Shown in pieces: positions 8,626-16,721 of a stretch of DNA of 64,000 bases. The stretch comes from Ralstonia insidiosa (GTDB lineage Bacteria > Pseudomonadota > Gammaproteobacteria > Burkholderiales > Burkholderiaceae). The stretch's first letter is position 1. Every line of letters starts with the position of its first letter. The DNA lies in assembly GCF_008801405.1 (NCBI RefSeq), contig NZ_VZPV01000001.1, forward strand, positions 2,666,001-2,730,000. Reading direction: 5' to 3'. Both the position numbers and the translations under genes were made by a program. The notes below the pieces were generated by a model. That model had not been told where the DNA came from and did no database searches. It was given only the letters and a program-made list of their open reading frames with translations.

Positions 8626-8729
8626 GTACGGCGACATAGTATGAAGAAGCGTGGCGCGCGGCACTTATTGGTGTCGCCCGCGCTCTAAGTCGCCAGTTCC
8701 CTCATCTGCCGCTTGCTGCGGAGCGCATC

Positions 8730-9140
8730 ATGTCCAAGCCCATCACCCAGTCGTTGAACCTGCCTCGCGCTGGCGCGCTCGTGCTGCCCGTGGTGGCAGC
8801 GTTGCTGGCATCGGCATGCGTTGCCGTTCCACGCGGCCCGGGTGGCACGCCCTACACCGCGCGCCTGCCGGTGGATGCACAAACGCCTGCGCCTGCGGCA
8901 CTGTCGGCGGAAGACCGCAAGAGACTGGATGACTTGAACGCCAAGGCGCTGCGCGAATCCGACCAGGCGGTCAAGCGCGATGCCGAAGCGCGCGCCTACG
9001 CGGCAACGCCCTACTACGCCCCGTATCCGTATCCGTACTACGGCGGCTATTCGGTCTACTACGGCAGTGGATGGCGCCACCGTGGTGGCTGGGGTGTCAG
9101 TTACGGCGCGCCCGTCTGGGGCTATCCGTACTACTGGTAA
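8730..9140 (+). CDS. Putative lipoprotein with Tyr/Gly/Pro-rich C-terminus
   Basis: A 136-residue secreted protein. The N-terminus has a basic/hydrophobic signal segment ending in ASAC, with Cys30 as candidate lipidation site. A short charged helix (SAEDRKRLDDLNAKALRES) follows, then a low-complexity tail from about residue 90 with repeated PYPYPYYGG-like and GWRHRGGWG segments. Tails of this kind are common in small outer-membrane or periplasmic proteins of Burkholderiales with no assigned role. The gene stands alone between hslO and the convergent ftsB. Function not recognised. Confidence 0.7.
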   Translation: MSKPITQSLNLPRAGALVLPVVAALLASACVAVPRGPGGTPYTARLPVDAQTPAPAALSAEDRKRLDDLNAKALRESDQAVKRDAEARAYAATPYYAPYPYPYYGGYSVYYGSGWRHRGGWGVSYGAPVWGYPYYW

Positions 9141-9200
9141 ATCAGAAAGTGATGCCTGAAGAAGCGGGCGTGGCCAGAATGGCGCGTTCGCCAAGCGAGC

Positions 9201-9536
9201 TCAATGGTGGGTTTTCTGCCCTGCCGGGGGCGGCGGGGGCGGAGGTGTGTCGCTGGTCTTCGGCGCCGGCGCCACGAACTGCACGAAAACCTCGTCGTCC
9301 TTGACCATCCCCAGCTCATAGCGCGCGCGCTCTTCGAGAGCGCCCGTCCCATCCCTCAGGTCCTTCACTTCGCCTTCAAGCTTGGTATTGCGCTGCTTGA
9401 GCTCAACGTTGCGTTGATTCTGCGCAGTCACCTGCTTCTGCATGTCCCAGACGCGCAGCCAACCGCCCTTACCCAGCCAGAGCGGGTATTGGATAGCAAG
9501 CAACAGCAGCAGCAGGAACAGCGTGATCAGGCGCAT
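9201..9536 (-). CDS. ftsB: Cell division protein FtsB
   Basis: A 111-residue bitopic protein: one transmembrane segment at about residues 4-20 (MRLITLFLLLLLLAIQYPLW), then a coiled coil (QVTAQNQRNVELKQRNTKLE) and the conserved GALEERARYELGMVKDDEVF. FtsB links FtsL and FtsQ in the divisome. The C-terminus is a proline run (SDTPPPPPPP) of no known role. The start at MRLITLF was chosen because the transmembrane helix then begins at once; an upstream in-frame codon would add 15 residues. It lies downstream of eno, as in most proteobacteria. Confidence 0.92.
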   Translation of the reverse strand: MRLITLFLLLLLLAIQYPLWLGKGGWLRVWDMQKQVTAQNQRNVELKQRNTKLEGEVKDLRDGTGALEERARYELGMVKDDEVFVQFVAPAPKTSDTPPPPPPPAGQKTHH

Positions 9537-9581
9537 ACGGTCAGGCGTTGGAGCGGTGCAACTCGCAGCCCCAAATACCAC

Positions 9582-9604
9582 GCGACCGCCACAGTGGCGG
9601 TCGC
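9582..9604. other. Perfect 10-bp hairpin between eno and ftsB
   Basis: GCGACCGCCA and TGGCGGTCGC flank a 3-base loop, about 30 bp after the eno stop. There is no T run on either strand, so it is not a standard intrinsic terminator; it may mark an mRNA 3' end or processing point between eno and ftsB. Confidence 0.5.
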
Positions 9605-9633
9605 ACGGTCATCCGAGGCGAAACTGCGAAGGA

Positions 9634-10917
9634 TTATCGCAGGTTATAGAACGCCGACTTGCCCGGGTAGCTGGCGATATCACCGAGGTCCTCTTCGATG
9701 CGCAGCAGCTGGTTGTACTTGGCCATGCGGTCCGAGCGCGACAGCGAGCCCGTCTTGATCTGGCCAGCGTTCGTACCAACGGCGATGTCGGCGATCGTGC
9801 TGTCTTCGGTTTCGCCCGAGCGGTGCGAGATCACGGCCGTGTAGCCGGCGCGCTTGGCCATCTCGATGGCGGCGAACGTTTCGGTCAGCGTACCGATCTG
9901 GTTGATCTTGATGAGGATCGAGTTGGCGATGCCCTTTTCGATGCCTTCCTTCAGGATCTTGGTGTTGGTGACGAACAGGTCGTCGCCCACCAGCTGCACC
10001 TTCTTGCCCAGCTTGTCGGTCAGCGCCTTCCAGCCGGCCCAGTCGCTCTCGTGCATGCCGTCTTCGATCGACACGATCGGGAACTTGTCGGCCAGGTTTG
10101 CCAGGTAGTTGGCAAAGTCTTCCGACGACAGTTGCAGGCCTTCGCCTTCCAGGTGGTACTTGCCGTCCTTGTAGAACTCGGACGCGGCGCAATCCAGCGC
10201 CAGCAGCACGTCTTCACCGGCCTTGTAGCCAGCCTGCTCGATGGCCGACAGGATGGTGTTCAGGCACTCTTCGTTGCTGGCGAAGTTCGGTGCGAAACCG
10301 CCTTCGTCGCCCACGGCGGTGCTCATGCCCTTGTCCGCCAGGATCTTCTTCAGCGCGTGGAAGATCTCGGCGCCGCAGCGCAGCGCTTCGCGGAAGCTCG
10401 ACTGGCCGACCGGCATCACCATGAATTCCTGGATGTCCAGGCTGTTGTTGGCGTGTGCGCCACCGTTGACGATGTTCATCATCGGCACCGGCATCTGCAT
10501 GGCGCCCGAACCACCGAAGTAGCGGTACAGCGGCAGGCCGGCTTCTTCAGCAGCAGCCTTGGCCACGGCCATCGACACGGCCAGCATGGCGTTGGCGCCC
10601 AGGCGGCTCTTGTTCTCAGTACCGTCCAGGTCGATCAGGGTGCGATCCAGGAAGGCTTGTTCCGAAGCGTCCAGGCCCATGATGGCTTCGGAGATCTCGG
10701 TGTTGATGTGCTCGACAGCCTTGAGCACGCCCTTGCCCAGGTAGCGCGACTTGTCGCCGTCACGCAGTTCGATGGCTTCGCGCGAGCCGGTGGAGGCGCC
10801 CGACGGCACCGCGGCGCGACCCATCACGCCCGATTCCAGCAGCACGTCGCATTCGACGGTGGGGTTACCGCGCGAGTCCAGCACTTCGCGACCGATGATA
10901 TCTACGATGGCACTCAT
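9634..10917 (-). CDS. eno: Enolase
   Basis: A 427-residue phosphopyruvate hydratase, which interconverts 2-phosphoglycerate and phosphoenolpyruvate in glycolysis and also belongs to the RNA degradosome in many proteobacteria. Diagnostic parts are DSRGNPTVECDV at the N-terminus, GDEGGFAPN, the VGDDLFVTN metal site and the enolase signature LIKINQIGTLTET. Length is normal. It lies in the conserved order pyrG-kdsA-(DUF1330)-eno-ftsB on the minus strand. Confidence 0.98.
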   Translation of the reverse strand: MSAIVDIIGREVLDSRGNPTVECDVLLESGVMGRAAVPSGASTGSREAIELRDGDKSRYLGKGVLKAVEHINTEISEAIMGLDASEQAFLDRTLIDLDGTENKSRLGANAMLAVSMAVAKAAAEEAGLPLYRYFGGSGAMQMPVPMMNIVNGGAHANNSLDIQEFMVMPVGQSSFREALRCGAEIFHALKKILADKGMSTAVGDEGGFAPNFASNEECLNTILSAIEQAGYKAGEDVLLALDCAASEFYKDGKYHLEGEGLQLSSEDFANYLANLADKFPIVSIEDGMHESDWAGWKALTDKLGKKVQLVGDDLFVTNTKILKEGIEKGIANSILIKINQIGTLTETFAAIEMAKRAGYTAVISHRSGETEDSTIADIAVGTNAGQIKTGSLSRSDRMAKYNQLLRIEEDLGDIASYPGKSAFYNLR

Positions 10918-10965
10918 GAAAATCCCTCTTGATGTCTTTAAAGCAGGTAAGGCGGGTGACCAGGC

Positions 10966-11256
10966 TCAGATGCCCTCGACCACGATCATGTTCATCTTGG
11001 CAGCCTTGGAGCGCGCTTCACGGGCGGCACGGTACTCCTCGCTGTCATGGAACGCCTTGGCGGCGTCATAGCTCGGGAACTTGAGCACGACGATGCGGGT
11101 GGGGCTCCATTCGCCTTCCAGCGACTCGGTCTTGCCGCCGCGCACCAGCGGCTCGGCGCCATGGACTTGCATGGCCTTGGTCGACAGCACTTTGTATTGC
11201 TCGTATTGCACGGGGTCCGTCACGTCCACGTACGCGAGGATGTAGCCAGCGGCCAT
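10966..11256 (-). CDS. DUF1330 domain-containing protein
   Basis: A 96-residue protein of the DUF1330 family, a small alpha/beta barrel-like dimeric fold. Typical segments are GYILAYVDVTDPVQYEQY, LVRGGKTESLEGEWSP and RIVVLKFPSYDAAKAFHDSEEY. No enzymatic activity is established for the family. It is inserted between kdsA (81 bp upstream) and eno (48 bp downstream) on the same strand and is probably co-transcribed with them. Confidence 0.88.
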   Translation of the reverse strand: MAAGYILAYVDVTDPVQYEQYKVLSTKAMQVHGAEPLVRGGKTESLEGEWSPTRIVVLKFPSYDAAKAFHDSEEYRAAREARSKAAKMNMIVVEGI

Positions 11257-11304
11257 GTGTCTCTCTCCGGAAGCTGAATCGAAAACTGAATTGGAAACGA
11301 CAGC

Positions 11305-11323
11305 GGCGGCTGGTGGAGCCGCC
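11305..11323. other. GC-rich hairpin between kdsA and the DUF1330 gene
   Basis: GGCGGCT and AGCCGCC form a 7-bp stem with a 5-base loop just after the kdsA stop. No T run follows on the minus strand, so it would at most weaken read-through into the DUF1330 gene and eno. Confidence 0.4.
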
Positions 11324-11337
11324 GGTCGTCGAAAAAA

Positions 11338-12192
11338 TCAGTCGAACTGATTTTCCAGGAAACCGTTGCGCTTGGTGAGCGCATCCAGTTCTTTCAGTAC
11401 TGACAGCAAGTCTTTCATGCGGCGCAGTGGTACGGCATTCGGGCCGTCTGATTTTGCGCATGCGGGATCGGGGTGCGTTTCCATGAACACGCCCGCCACG
11501 CCCGTAGCGATGGCAGCACGCGCCAGCACCGGCACGAACTCGCGCTGACCGCCCGAGCTGGTGCCCTGGCCACCCGGCAGTTGTACCGAGTGCGTAGCGT
11601 CAAACACCACTGGCGCGCCCGTCTCGCGCATGATCGCCAGCGAGCGCATGTCCGACACGAGGTTGTTGTAGCCGAACGAGGCACCGCGTTCGCAGGCCAT
11701 GAAGTTGTCTTCCGGCAGGCCGGCATCGCGGGCAGCATGACGCGCCTTGTCGATGACGTTCTTCATGTCGTGCGGCGCGAGGAACTGGCCCTTCTTGATG
11801 TTGACGGGCTTGCCGCTCTGCGCACAGGCGCGGATGAAATCGGTCTGGCGGCACAGAAACGCCGGCGTCTGGAGCACGTCCACGACTTCGGCCACCGGCT
11901 TGATCTCGTCGATCTCGTGGATGTCGGTCAGCACCGGTACGCCTACCTGACGGCGGACTTCCGCCAGGATGCGCAGGCCCTCTTCCATGCCCAGGCCGCG
12001 GAAAGACGCGTCCGACGAGCGGTTCGCCTTGTCGAACGACGACTTGTAGATGAACGGAATGCCCAGCGCACCCGTGATCTCCTTGAGCGTGCCGGCGGTG
12101 TCGATCGCCATCTGCTCGGATTCGATCACGCAGGTGCCGGCAATCAGGAAGAACGGTTTGTCGAGGCCGACTTCGAAATCGCAGAGTTTCAT
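11338..12192 (-). CDS. kdsA: 3-deoxy-8-phosphooctulonate synthase (KDO8P synthase)
   Basis: A 284-residue KdsA, which condenses arabinose 5-phosphate with phosphoenolpyruvate to make KDO 8-phosphate for lipopolysaccharide inner core. Recognisable segments are FFLIAGTCVIESEQ, YKSSFDKANRSS, VLTDIHE, DFIRACAQSGKPVNIKKGQF and DATHSVQLPGGQG. Length and all blocks are standard. The gene begins 22 bp after the pyrG stop, so the two are co-transcribed. Confidence 0.97.
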   Translation of the reverse strand: MKLCDFEVGLDKPFFLIAGTCVIESEQMAIDTAGTLKEITGALGIPFIYKSSFDKANRSSDASFRGLGMEEGLRILAEVRRQVGVPVLTDIHEIDEIKPVAEVVDVLQTPAFLCRQTDFIRACAQSGKPVNIKKGQFLAPHDMKNVIDKARHAARDAGLPEDNFMACERGASFGYNNLVSDMRSLAIMRETGAPVVFDATHSVQLPGGQGTSSGGQREFVPVLARAAIATGVAGVFMETHPDPACAKSDGPNAVPLRRMKDLLSVLKELDALTKRNGFLENQFD

Positions 12193-12214
12193 CGTATTTC
12201 CTGTGCGCTAGCCC

Positions 12215-13882
12215 TTAGGCTACGGCGCGTTGTGCCGCAGTCTGCTGGTGATGTGCCAGCGCGGCTTCCACGTAGGCCTTGAACAGCGGGTGGCCATCGC
12301 GCGGCGTCGAGGTGAATTCCGGGTGGAACTGCACGCCGACGAACCACGGGTGCATCGACGCCGGCAACTCCATCATTTCGGGCAGGTTTTCCGACGGCGT
12401 GCGGGCGGAGATGATCATCCCGGCCTTTTCCAGCTGCGGCACGTAGTGGTTGTTCACCTCGTAGCGGTGACGATGGCGCTCGTTGACTTCCGCGCCGTAG
12501 ATCGTCGCTGCCTTGGTGCCCGATTGCACCGGCACGCGCTGCGAACCCAGGCGCATGGTGCCGCCCATGTCCGAGTCGGCCGAGCGCTTTTCCACCGCGC
12601 CGTCGCGATCCAGCCATTCCGTGATGAGGGCCACCACCGGGTGTTGGGTCTCGTCGTTGAATTCCGTGCTGTTGGCGTCGGTCATGCCGGCCAGATGGCG
12701 GGCGAATTCGATCACGGCCAGCTGCATCCCCAGGCAGATGCCCAGGTATGGCACGCCCTTTTCACGGGCGTACTGGATTGCGCGGATCTTGCCTTCCGTA
12801 CCGCGCTTGCCGAAGCCGCCCGGCACGAGGATCGCGTCCAGCGACTTGAGCACGTCCATGTGACCCGATTCCAGCTCTTCGGAATCGATGTACTCGATGT
12901 TGACGCGCGTTGAGGTATGCAGGCCGGCGTGGCGCAGCGCCTCGATCAGCGACTTGTACGACTCGGTCAGGTCGACATACTTGCCGACCATGCCGATGGT
13001 GATTTCGTGCTGCGGGTTCTCCAGCGTGTGCACCATGTGTGCCCACACCGACAGGTCCGCCGGCGGCGCGTCGATGCGCAGCTCTTCGCAGATGATGCGA
13101 TCCAGCCCTTGCTCGTTGAGCATCTGCGGGATCTTGTAGATGGTGTCGACGTCCCACACCGAGATGACCGCGTCTTGCGGCATGTTGGCGAAGAGCGAAA
13201 TCTTCGCGCGCTCATCGTCGGGGATCGGGCGGTCGGCGCGGCACAGCAGCGCGGTCGGCTGCACGCCAATCTCGCGCAGCTTCTGCACCGAGTGCTGCGT
13301 CGGCTTGGTCTTCAGCTCGCCGGCGCTGGCAATGAACGGCACCAGCGTCAGGTGAATGAACGCCGCCTGGTTACGGCCCAGGCGCAGGCTCATCTGACGC
13401 GCGGCTTCCAGGAACGGCAGCGATTCGATATCGCCTACCGTACCGCCGATTTCCACGATCGCCACGTCAGCCTTGCCATCGTGCGACGCCGCGGCACCGC
13501 GCTCGATGAAGGCCTGGATTTCGTTGGTGATGTGCGGAATGACTTGCACCGTCTTGCCAAGGTATTCACCGCGACGTTCCTTGCGGATCACGGATTCATA
13601 GACTTGGCCGGTGGTGAAGTTGTTCGACTTGCGCATCTTGGCCGAGACGAAGCGCTCGTAGTGGCCAAGATCGAGGTCGGTTTCTGCGCCGTCTTCGGTC
13701 ACAAACACCTCGCCGTGCTGAAGCGGGCTCATGGTGCCCGGGTCGACGTTGATGTAGGGATCGAGTTTGAGGAGGGTGACTTTGAGGCCGCGCGACTCAA
13801 GAATGGCCGCGAGCGAGGCGGCGGCGATGCCCTTGCCGAGTGAGGACACTACGCCACCGGTAACGAATACGAACTTGGTCAT
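12215..13882 (-). CDS. pyrG: CTP synthase
   Basis: A 555-residue CTP synthase, which aminates UTP to CTP with ATP and glutamine. The N-terminal synthetase domain begins TKFVFVTGGVVSSLGKG and holds LDPYINVDPGTMSP and EDGAETDLDLGHYERF. The C-terminal glutaminase domain has the nucleophile Cys in GICLGMQLAVIEFAR and the His/Glu pair in GVQFHPEFTS. Length is normal. It is the first gene of the pyrG-kdsA-DUF1330-eno-ftsB run. Confidence 0.98.
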   Translation of the reverse strand: MTKFVFVTGGVVSSLGKGIAAASLAAILESRGLKVTLLKLDPYINVDPGTMSPLQHGEVFVTEDGAETDLDLGHYERFVSAKMRKSNNFTTGQVYESVIRKERRGEYLGKTVQVIPHITNEIQAFIERGAAASHDGKADVAIVEIGGTVGDIESLPFLEAARQMSLRLGRNQAAFIHLTLVPFIASAGELKTKPTQHSVQKLREIGVQPTALLCRADRPIPDDERAKISLFANMPQDAVISVWDVDTIYKIPQMLNEQGLDRIICEELRIDAPPADLSVWAHMVHTLENPQHEITIGMVGKYVDLTESYKSLIEALRHAGLHTSTRVNIEYIDSEELESGHMDVLKSLDAILVPGGFGKRGTEGKIRAIQYAREKGVPYLGICLGMQLAVIEFARHLAGMTDANSTEFNDETQHPVVALITEWLDRDGAVEKRSADSDMGGTMRLGSQRVPVQSGTKAATIYGAEVNERHRHRYEVNNHYVPQLEKAGMIISARTPSENLPEMMELPASMHPWFVGVQFHPEFTSTPRDGHPLFKAYVEAALAHHQQTAAQRAVA

Positions 13883-13973
13883 GACCTAGCTTGCCGGGGA
13901 AAGCCGGATTATAGCAAAGGTGCCTTGCCCGATCCGTGACAGAACGGTGGAATTTGACCGACCGGGGGCTTGC

Positions 13974-14807
13974 TTATGCGGCACACCTCGTAATAACCGG
14001 CATGGCGCCTGCGTTCGCGCGCATTTCATTGATCAACTGGCGGATCAACTCGGCCGTTTCCAGCGGCTTTTCCATCGGATACAGGTGGCTGCCTTCGATC
14101 CAGCGCAGCTTGCTGCCGACAATGCGCCGGGTTGCCGCCAGGCCGACTTGGCGGATTTCGCGTGATCGCGTGCCAGCCACAAAGCTGACCGGGAACGGCG
14201 TGCCGCCAGCGACCTTGCGGCCCATGTTGGTCGGCAGCGTGCGGTAGATCTGGTATTCGATCTCGCGCGAGAAACGCAGCGTGCGTTCACGCTCGCGGCC
14301 GGTGGGTTCGGTACCGTGCTCAACGTAATCACGCAACACGTCTTCGTCCCAGCGGTCGAACTTGCGCTTGGCCTTGAAGTGGCTCCAGACAGAATCGAGA
14401 TCCGGCCACAGGTTGCGCCGGTTCTTGGTGGCGGCTGCTGGCGACTGGCTCTCGTCGATGTCGAGCCACTGCGCAACGCGCAGCAGCTTGGCGCGCCAGC
14501 CCGCAATGATGGGCGAATCGAGCATCAGCACACCGCGCACGCGCTCAGGCCGACGCAGCGCCGCCATCAAACTCAGGAAACCGCCCAGCGAATGGCCGAC
14601 CAGCCAGACCGGCTCGGGCTGCGCGTCGATCTCTGCGAGCAGCTCTTTGACCAGCCCCGGCCACGACCGGGTGACCGGAAAGCGCGGGTCATGCCCGAAG
14701 CGCTCAACGGCGTGGATGTCGAATTCGTCACCCAGCACGCCGAGCATCTTGCGATACGTACCGATCGGAAAGCCGTTGGCATGTGAAAACAGAATCGCGT
14801 CGCGCAT
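13974..14807 (-). CDS. Alpha/beta hydrolase linked to the Anbu module
   Basis: A 277-residue alpha/beta-hydrolase. It opens with MRDAILFSHANGFPIGTYRKM (oxyanion strand ILFSHANGF), has the nucleophile elbow LVGHSLGGFLS around residue 86, and a C-terminal catalytic His in WIEGSHLYPMEKP. No signal peptide. It starts 22 bp after the stop of the Anbu peptidase gene on the same strand, so it is probably the last gene of that operon; whether it acts with the module is inference. The ATG at 14807 was chosen because it directly precedes the first beta strand. Confidence 0.83.
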   Translation of the reverse strand: MRDAILFSHANGFPIGTYRKMLGVLGDEFDIHAVERFGHDPRFPVTRSWPGLVKELLAEIDAQPEPVWLVGHSLGGFLSLMAALRRPERVRGVLMLDSPIIAGWRAKLLRVAQWLDIDESQSPAAATKNRRNLWPDLDSVWSHFKAKRKFDRWDEDVLRDYVEHGTEPTGRERERTLRFSREIEYQIYRTLPTNMGRKVAGGTPFPVSFVAGTRSREIRQVGLAATRRIVGSKLRWIEGSHLYPMEKPLETAELIRQLINEMRANAGAMPVITRCAA

Positions 14808-14829
14808 CGAACCCGTCCCCGCCCGGCGC

Positions 14830-15735
14830 TCAGTGAGATTCCTGCGAACCACTGCCAGCCACGCGCTGGAGCGTCGACACCTGCTCGAACACGGGGCCAG
14901 GCGCGCGTTCCGGCGTGGCCGGAGCGTCCGCCACGGGCGGGGCAATGCGCACGGGCGCGACCTTGGTCGATGGATGCCCTTCGCGACGCAGGGGATGTGT
15001 CGGACTGGTATCCGTCTCCCAGTCCGGGTCGTCGATCTCGGCAAACACTTGGCGCAGACGCTTGCCCCACGTGCCGCGGATCATCGTGAAATACGGGTTC
15101 TCTTCGTCAATGGCCACGAAGCGCGTCACGCGCAGCGAGTTGGTCTCGTAGACCAGCAGATCCAGCGGCAGCCCCACCGAAATATTCGACTTCAGCGTCG
15201 AATCCATGGAGATCAGGGCGCATTTTGCGGCCTCATCCAATGGCAGCCCAGGGGAGACCACACGGTCGATGATCGGCTTGCCGTACTTCGCCTCGCCGAT
15301 TTGGAAGTACGGATTCTCGGGCGTGGCTTCGATGAAGTTGCCGGCGGCGTACACATTGAACAGGCGCGGACGCTCTGCACCGATCTGCCCGCCGAAGATG
15401 ATGCTGACGTTGAAGTCGATCTTGGCCTTGGCCAGTGCATCGGCTTCACGGTCGTATACCTCGCGCACGGCCTCGCCGACGATGGTGGCGGCTTCGAACA
15501 TATCGCGGGCGGTCCACAGCGAGCGTGGTTTGTCGCGCGCCTCCGTCAGCACCTGCCGCACGGCCTGGCTGATGGCGAGGTTGCCGGCGGTCAGCAGCAC
15601 CATGACGCGATCGCCTTCGCGCTCGAAGACGGTCATCTTGCGGAACGTCGAGATGGCGTCAACACCCGCGTTGGTACGGGAATCCGACAGGAAGACCAAG
15701 CCAGCGTCCAGGCGCATGGCAACGCAATAAGTCAT
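14830..15735 (-). CDS. Anbu-type proteasome-like peptidase, C-terminally extended
   Basis: A 301-residue Ntn-hydrolase of the Anbu (bacterial proteasome homologue) family, related to HslV and proteasome beta subunits. After removal of Met1 the chain would start with Thr1 (MTYCVAM), followed by Asp17 in LSDSRTNAG and Lys32 in STFRKMTVF, the expected Thr/Asp/Lys set. The core runs to about residue 245 (RLRQVFAEIDDPDW). A further 55 residues rich in Pro and Ala extend beyond the roughly 240-250 residues I expect for Anbu. The ATP-grasp, alpha-E and transglutaminase genes upstream are the known Anbu partners. Its target is not known. Confidence 0.9.
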   Translation of the reverse strand: MTYCVAMRLDAGLVFLSDSRTNAGVDAISTFRKMTVFEREGDRVMVLLTAGNLAISQAVRQVLTEARDKPRSLWTARDMFEAATIVGEAVREVYDREADALAKAKIDFNVSIIFGGQIGAERPRLFNVYAAGNFIEATPENPYFQIGEAKYGKPIIDRVVSPGLPLDEAAKCALISMDSTLKSNISVGLPLDLLVYETNSLRVTRFVAIDEENPYFTMIRGTWGKRLRQVFAEIDDPDWETDTSPTHPLRREGHPSTKVAPVRIAPPVADAPATPERAPGPVFEQVSTLQRVAGSGSQESH

Positions 15736-15776
15736 GGGAGCAGCAACAAACGAAATCTGTGGGTTGAGCGCATTCT

Positions 15777-15806
15777 AGCGTGCCAATCGCAATGCACTGG
15801 CACGCT
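15777..15806. other. Hairpin with 9-bp arms between the transglutaminase and Anbu genes
   Basis: AGCGTGCCA and TGGCACGCT are separated by 12 bases, between the transglutaminase stop and the Anbu start. On the minus strand the second arm runs into TAGAAT, a possible -10 hexamer, so this may be a processing hairpin, an attenuator or part of an internal promoter for the peptidase. Confidence 0.45.
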
Positions 15807-15827
15807 TGGAAGCGGTGTTCAGTTCAC

Positions 15828-16664
15828 TCAGGCGGCCTCGGCAGGCAAGGGCTCGATCGAGATGCTGACGTCCAGCGTCTCGGCACCGCCACCCTGGCGA
15901 ATGCCACGGATTGGCGCGGCGGATTGATAATCGCGACCGACCGCCAAGCGGATGTGGCGCCCGTCGGTAAAGCACTGGTGCGTCACGTCGATGCTGCACC
16001 AAGTATGCGATTCGGCATCCTGGCAGACGTCGACCCAGGCGTGGCTGGCGAGATCTTCCTCGCCAACAGCATGGAAATACCCGCTGACGTAGCGCGCTGG
16101 AATTCCCAGCGCGCGGCAGCACGCCACCATCACTTGCGCCTGATCCTGGCAGACGCCGGCGCTCAGGTTGAATGCCTCGGCGGCGGTCGTACCGACATCG
16201 GTGGAGTTGGGCTTGTAGCGCACACGCTGCGCGATGGCACAGGCAAGACTCAGTGCCGAATCGGCATCACCACGCACCAGTGCATGCTCGCGTGCGAAGT
16301 CGCTCATCTCAGGCGGCGCGGATGTTAGCGGCGTGGTGCTCAGGAAGTACAGCGGCGACACGCGGTAGCGCCCCTCCCCGGGGGCATCGGTAAAGCCGCG
16401 GCTGCCCGGCGCGGCGGACGGGAAGGCCTCGACGATACCGCGGGCGTCGATGGTGACGTCGTCCGCACGGTTGCCCAGGGTGAAGTGGTGCACCACGTTG
16501 CCGAAGCCGTCGGTGGCGCGTGTGAGGTTGCCGGGGGCGTGGATCTGCCAGCTGTCCACCTGTTGCAGCGGCCCACTGCGGGGGGTCAATCGCAGCTCAT
16601 GCACGCTGTGGCGCAGCGGCTCGGCATAACGGTAGACCGTCGTATGTCGAATTTGGTATTTCAC
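15828..16664 (-). CDS. Transglutaminase-like protein of the Anbu module
   Basis: A protein of about 278 residues: an N-terminal beta domain (IRHTTVYRYAEPLRHSVHELRLTPR), then a transglutaminase-like papain-fold domain with catalytic Cys in NLSAGVCQDQAQVM, His in LASHAWVDV and Asp in CSIDVTHQ. These proteins are predicted cysteine peptidases or amidases. The start is a GTG giving VKYQIRH, as family members usually begin MKYxIxH; a TTG 27 bp upstream is the alternative. It lies between the alpha-E gene and the peptidase gene on the same strand. A role in making or removing peptide tags is inferred from the conserved gene set. Confidence 0.87.
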   Translation of the reverse strand: MKYQIRHTTVYRYAEPLRHSVHELRLTPRSGPLQQVDSWQIHAPGNLTRATDGFGNVVHHFTLGNRADDVTIDARGIVEAFPSAAPGSRGFTDAPGEGRYRVSPLYFLSTTPLTSAPPEMSDFAREHALVRGDADSALSLACAIAQRVRYKPNSTDVGTTAAEAFNLSAGVCQDQAQVMVACCRALGIPARYVSGYFHAVGEEDLASHAWVDVCQDAESHTWCSIDVTHQCFTDGRHIRLAVGRDYQSAAPIRGIRQGGGAETLDVSISIEPLPAEAA

Positions 16665-16721
16665 GATGGCGCGGGCGCTGCCCGAAAGCAACGCCCTGAT
16701 AGATACAAAATGCCCCGCGCG

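Noticed and set aside
7138..8664. A 508-codon open frame on the minus strand, opposite carbonic anhydrase and hslO
   Set aside because: It spans two well-identified plus-strand genes and their junction; no recognisable domain.
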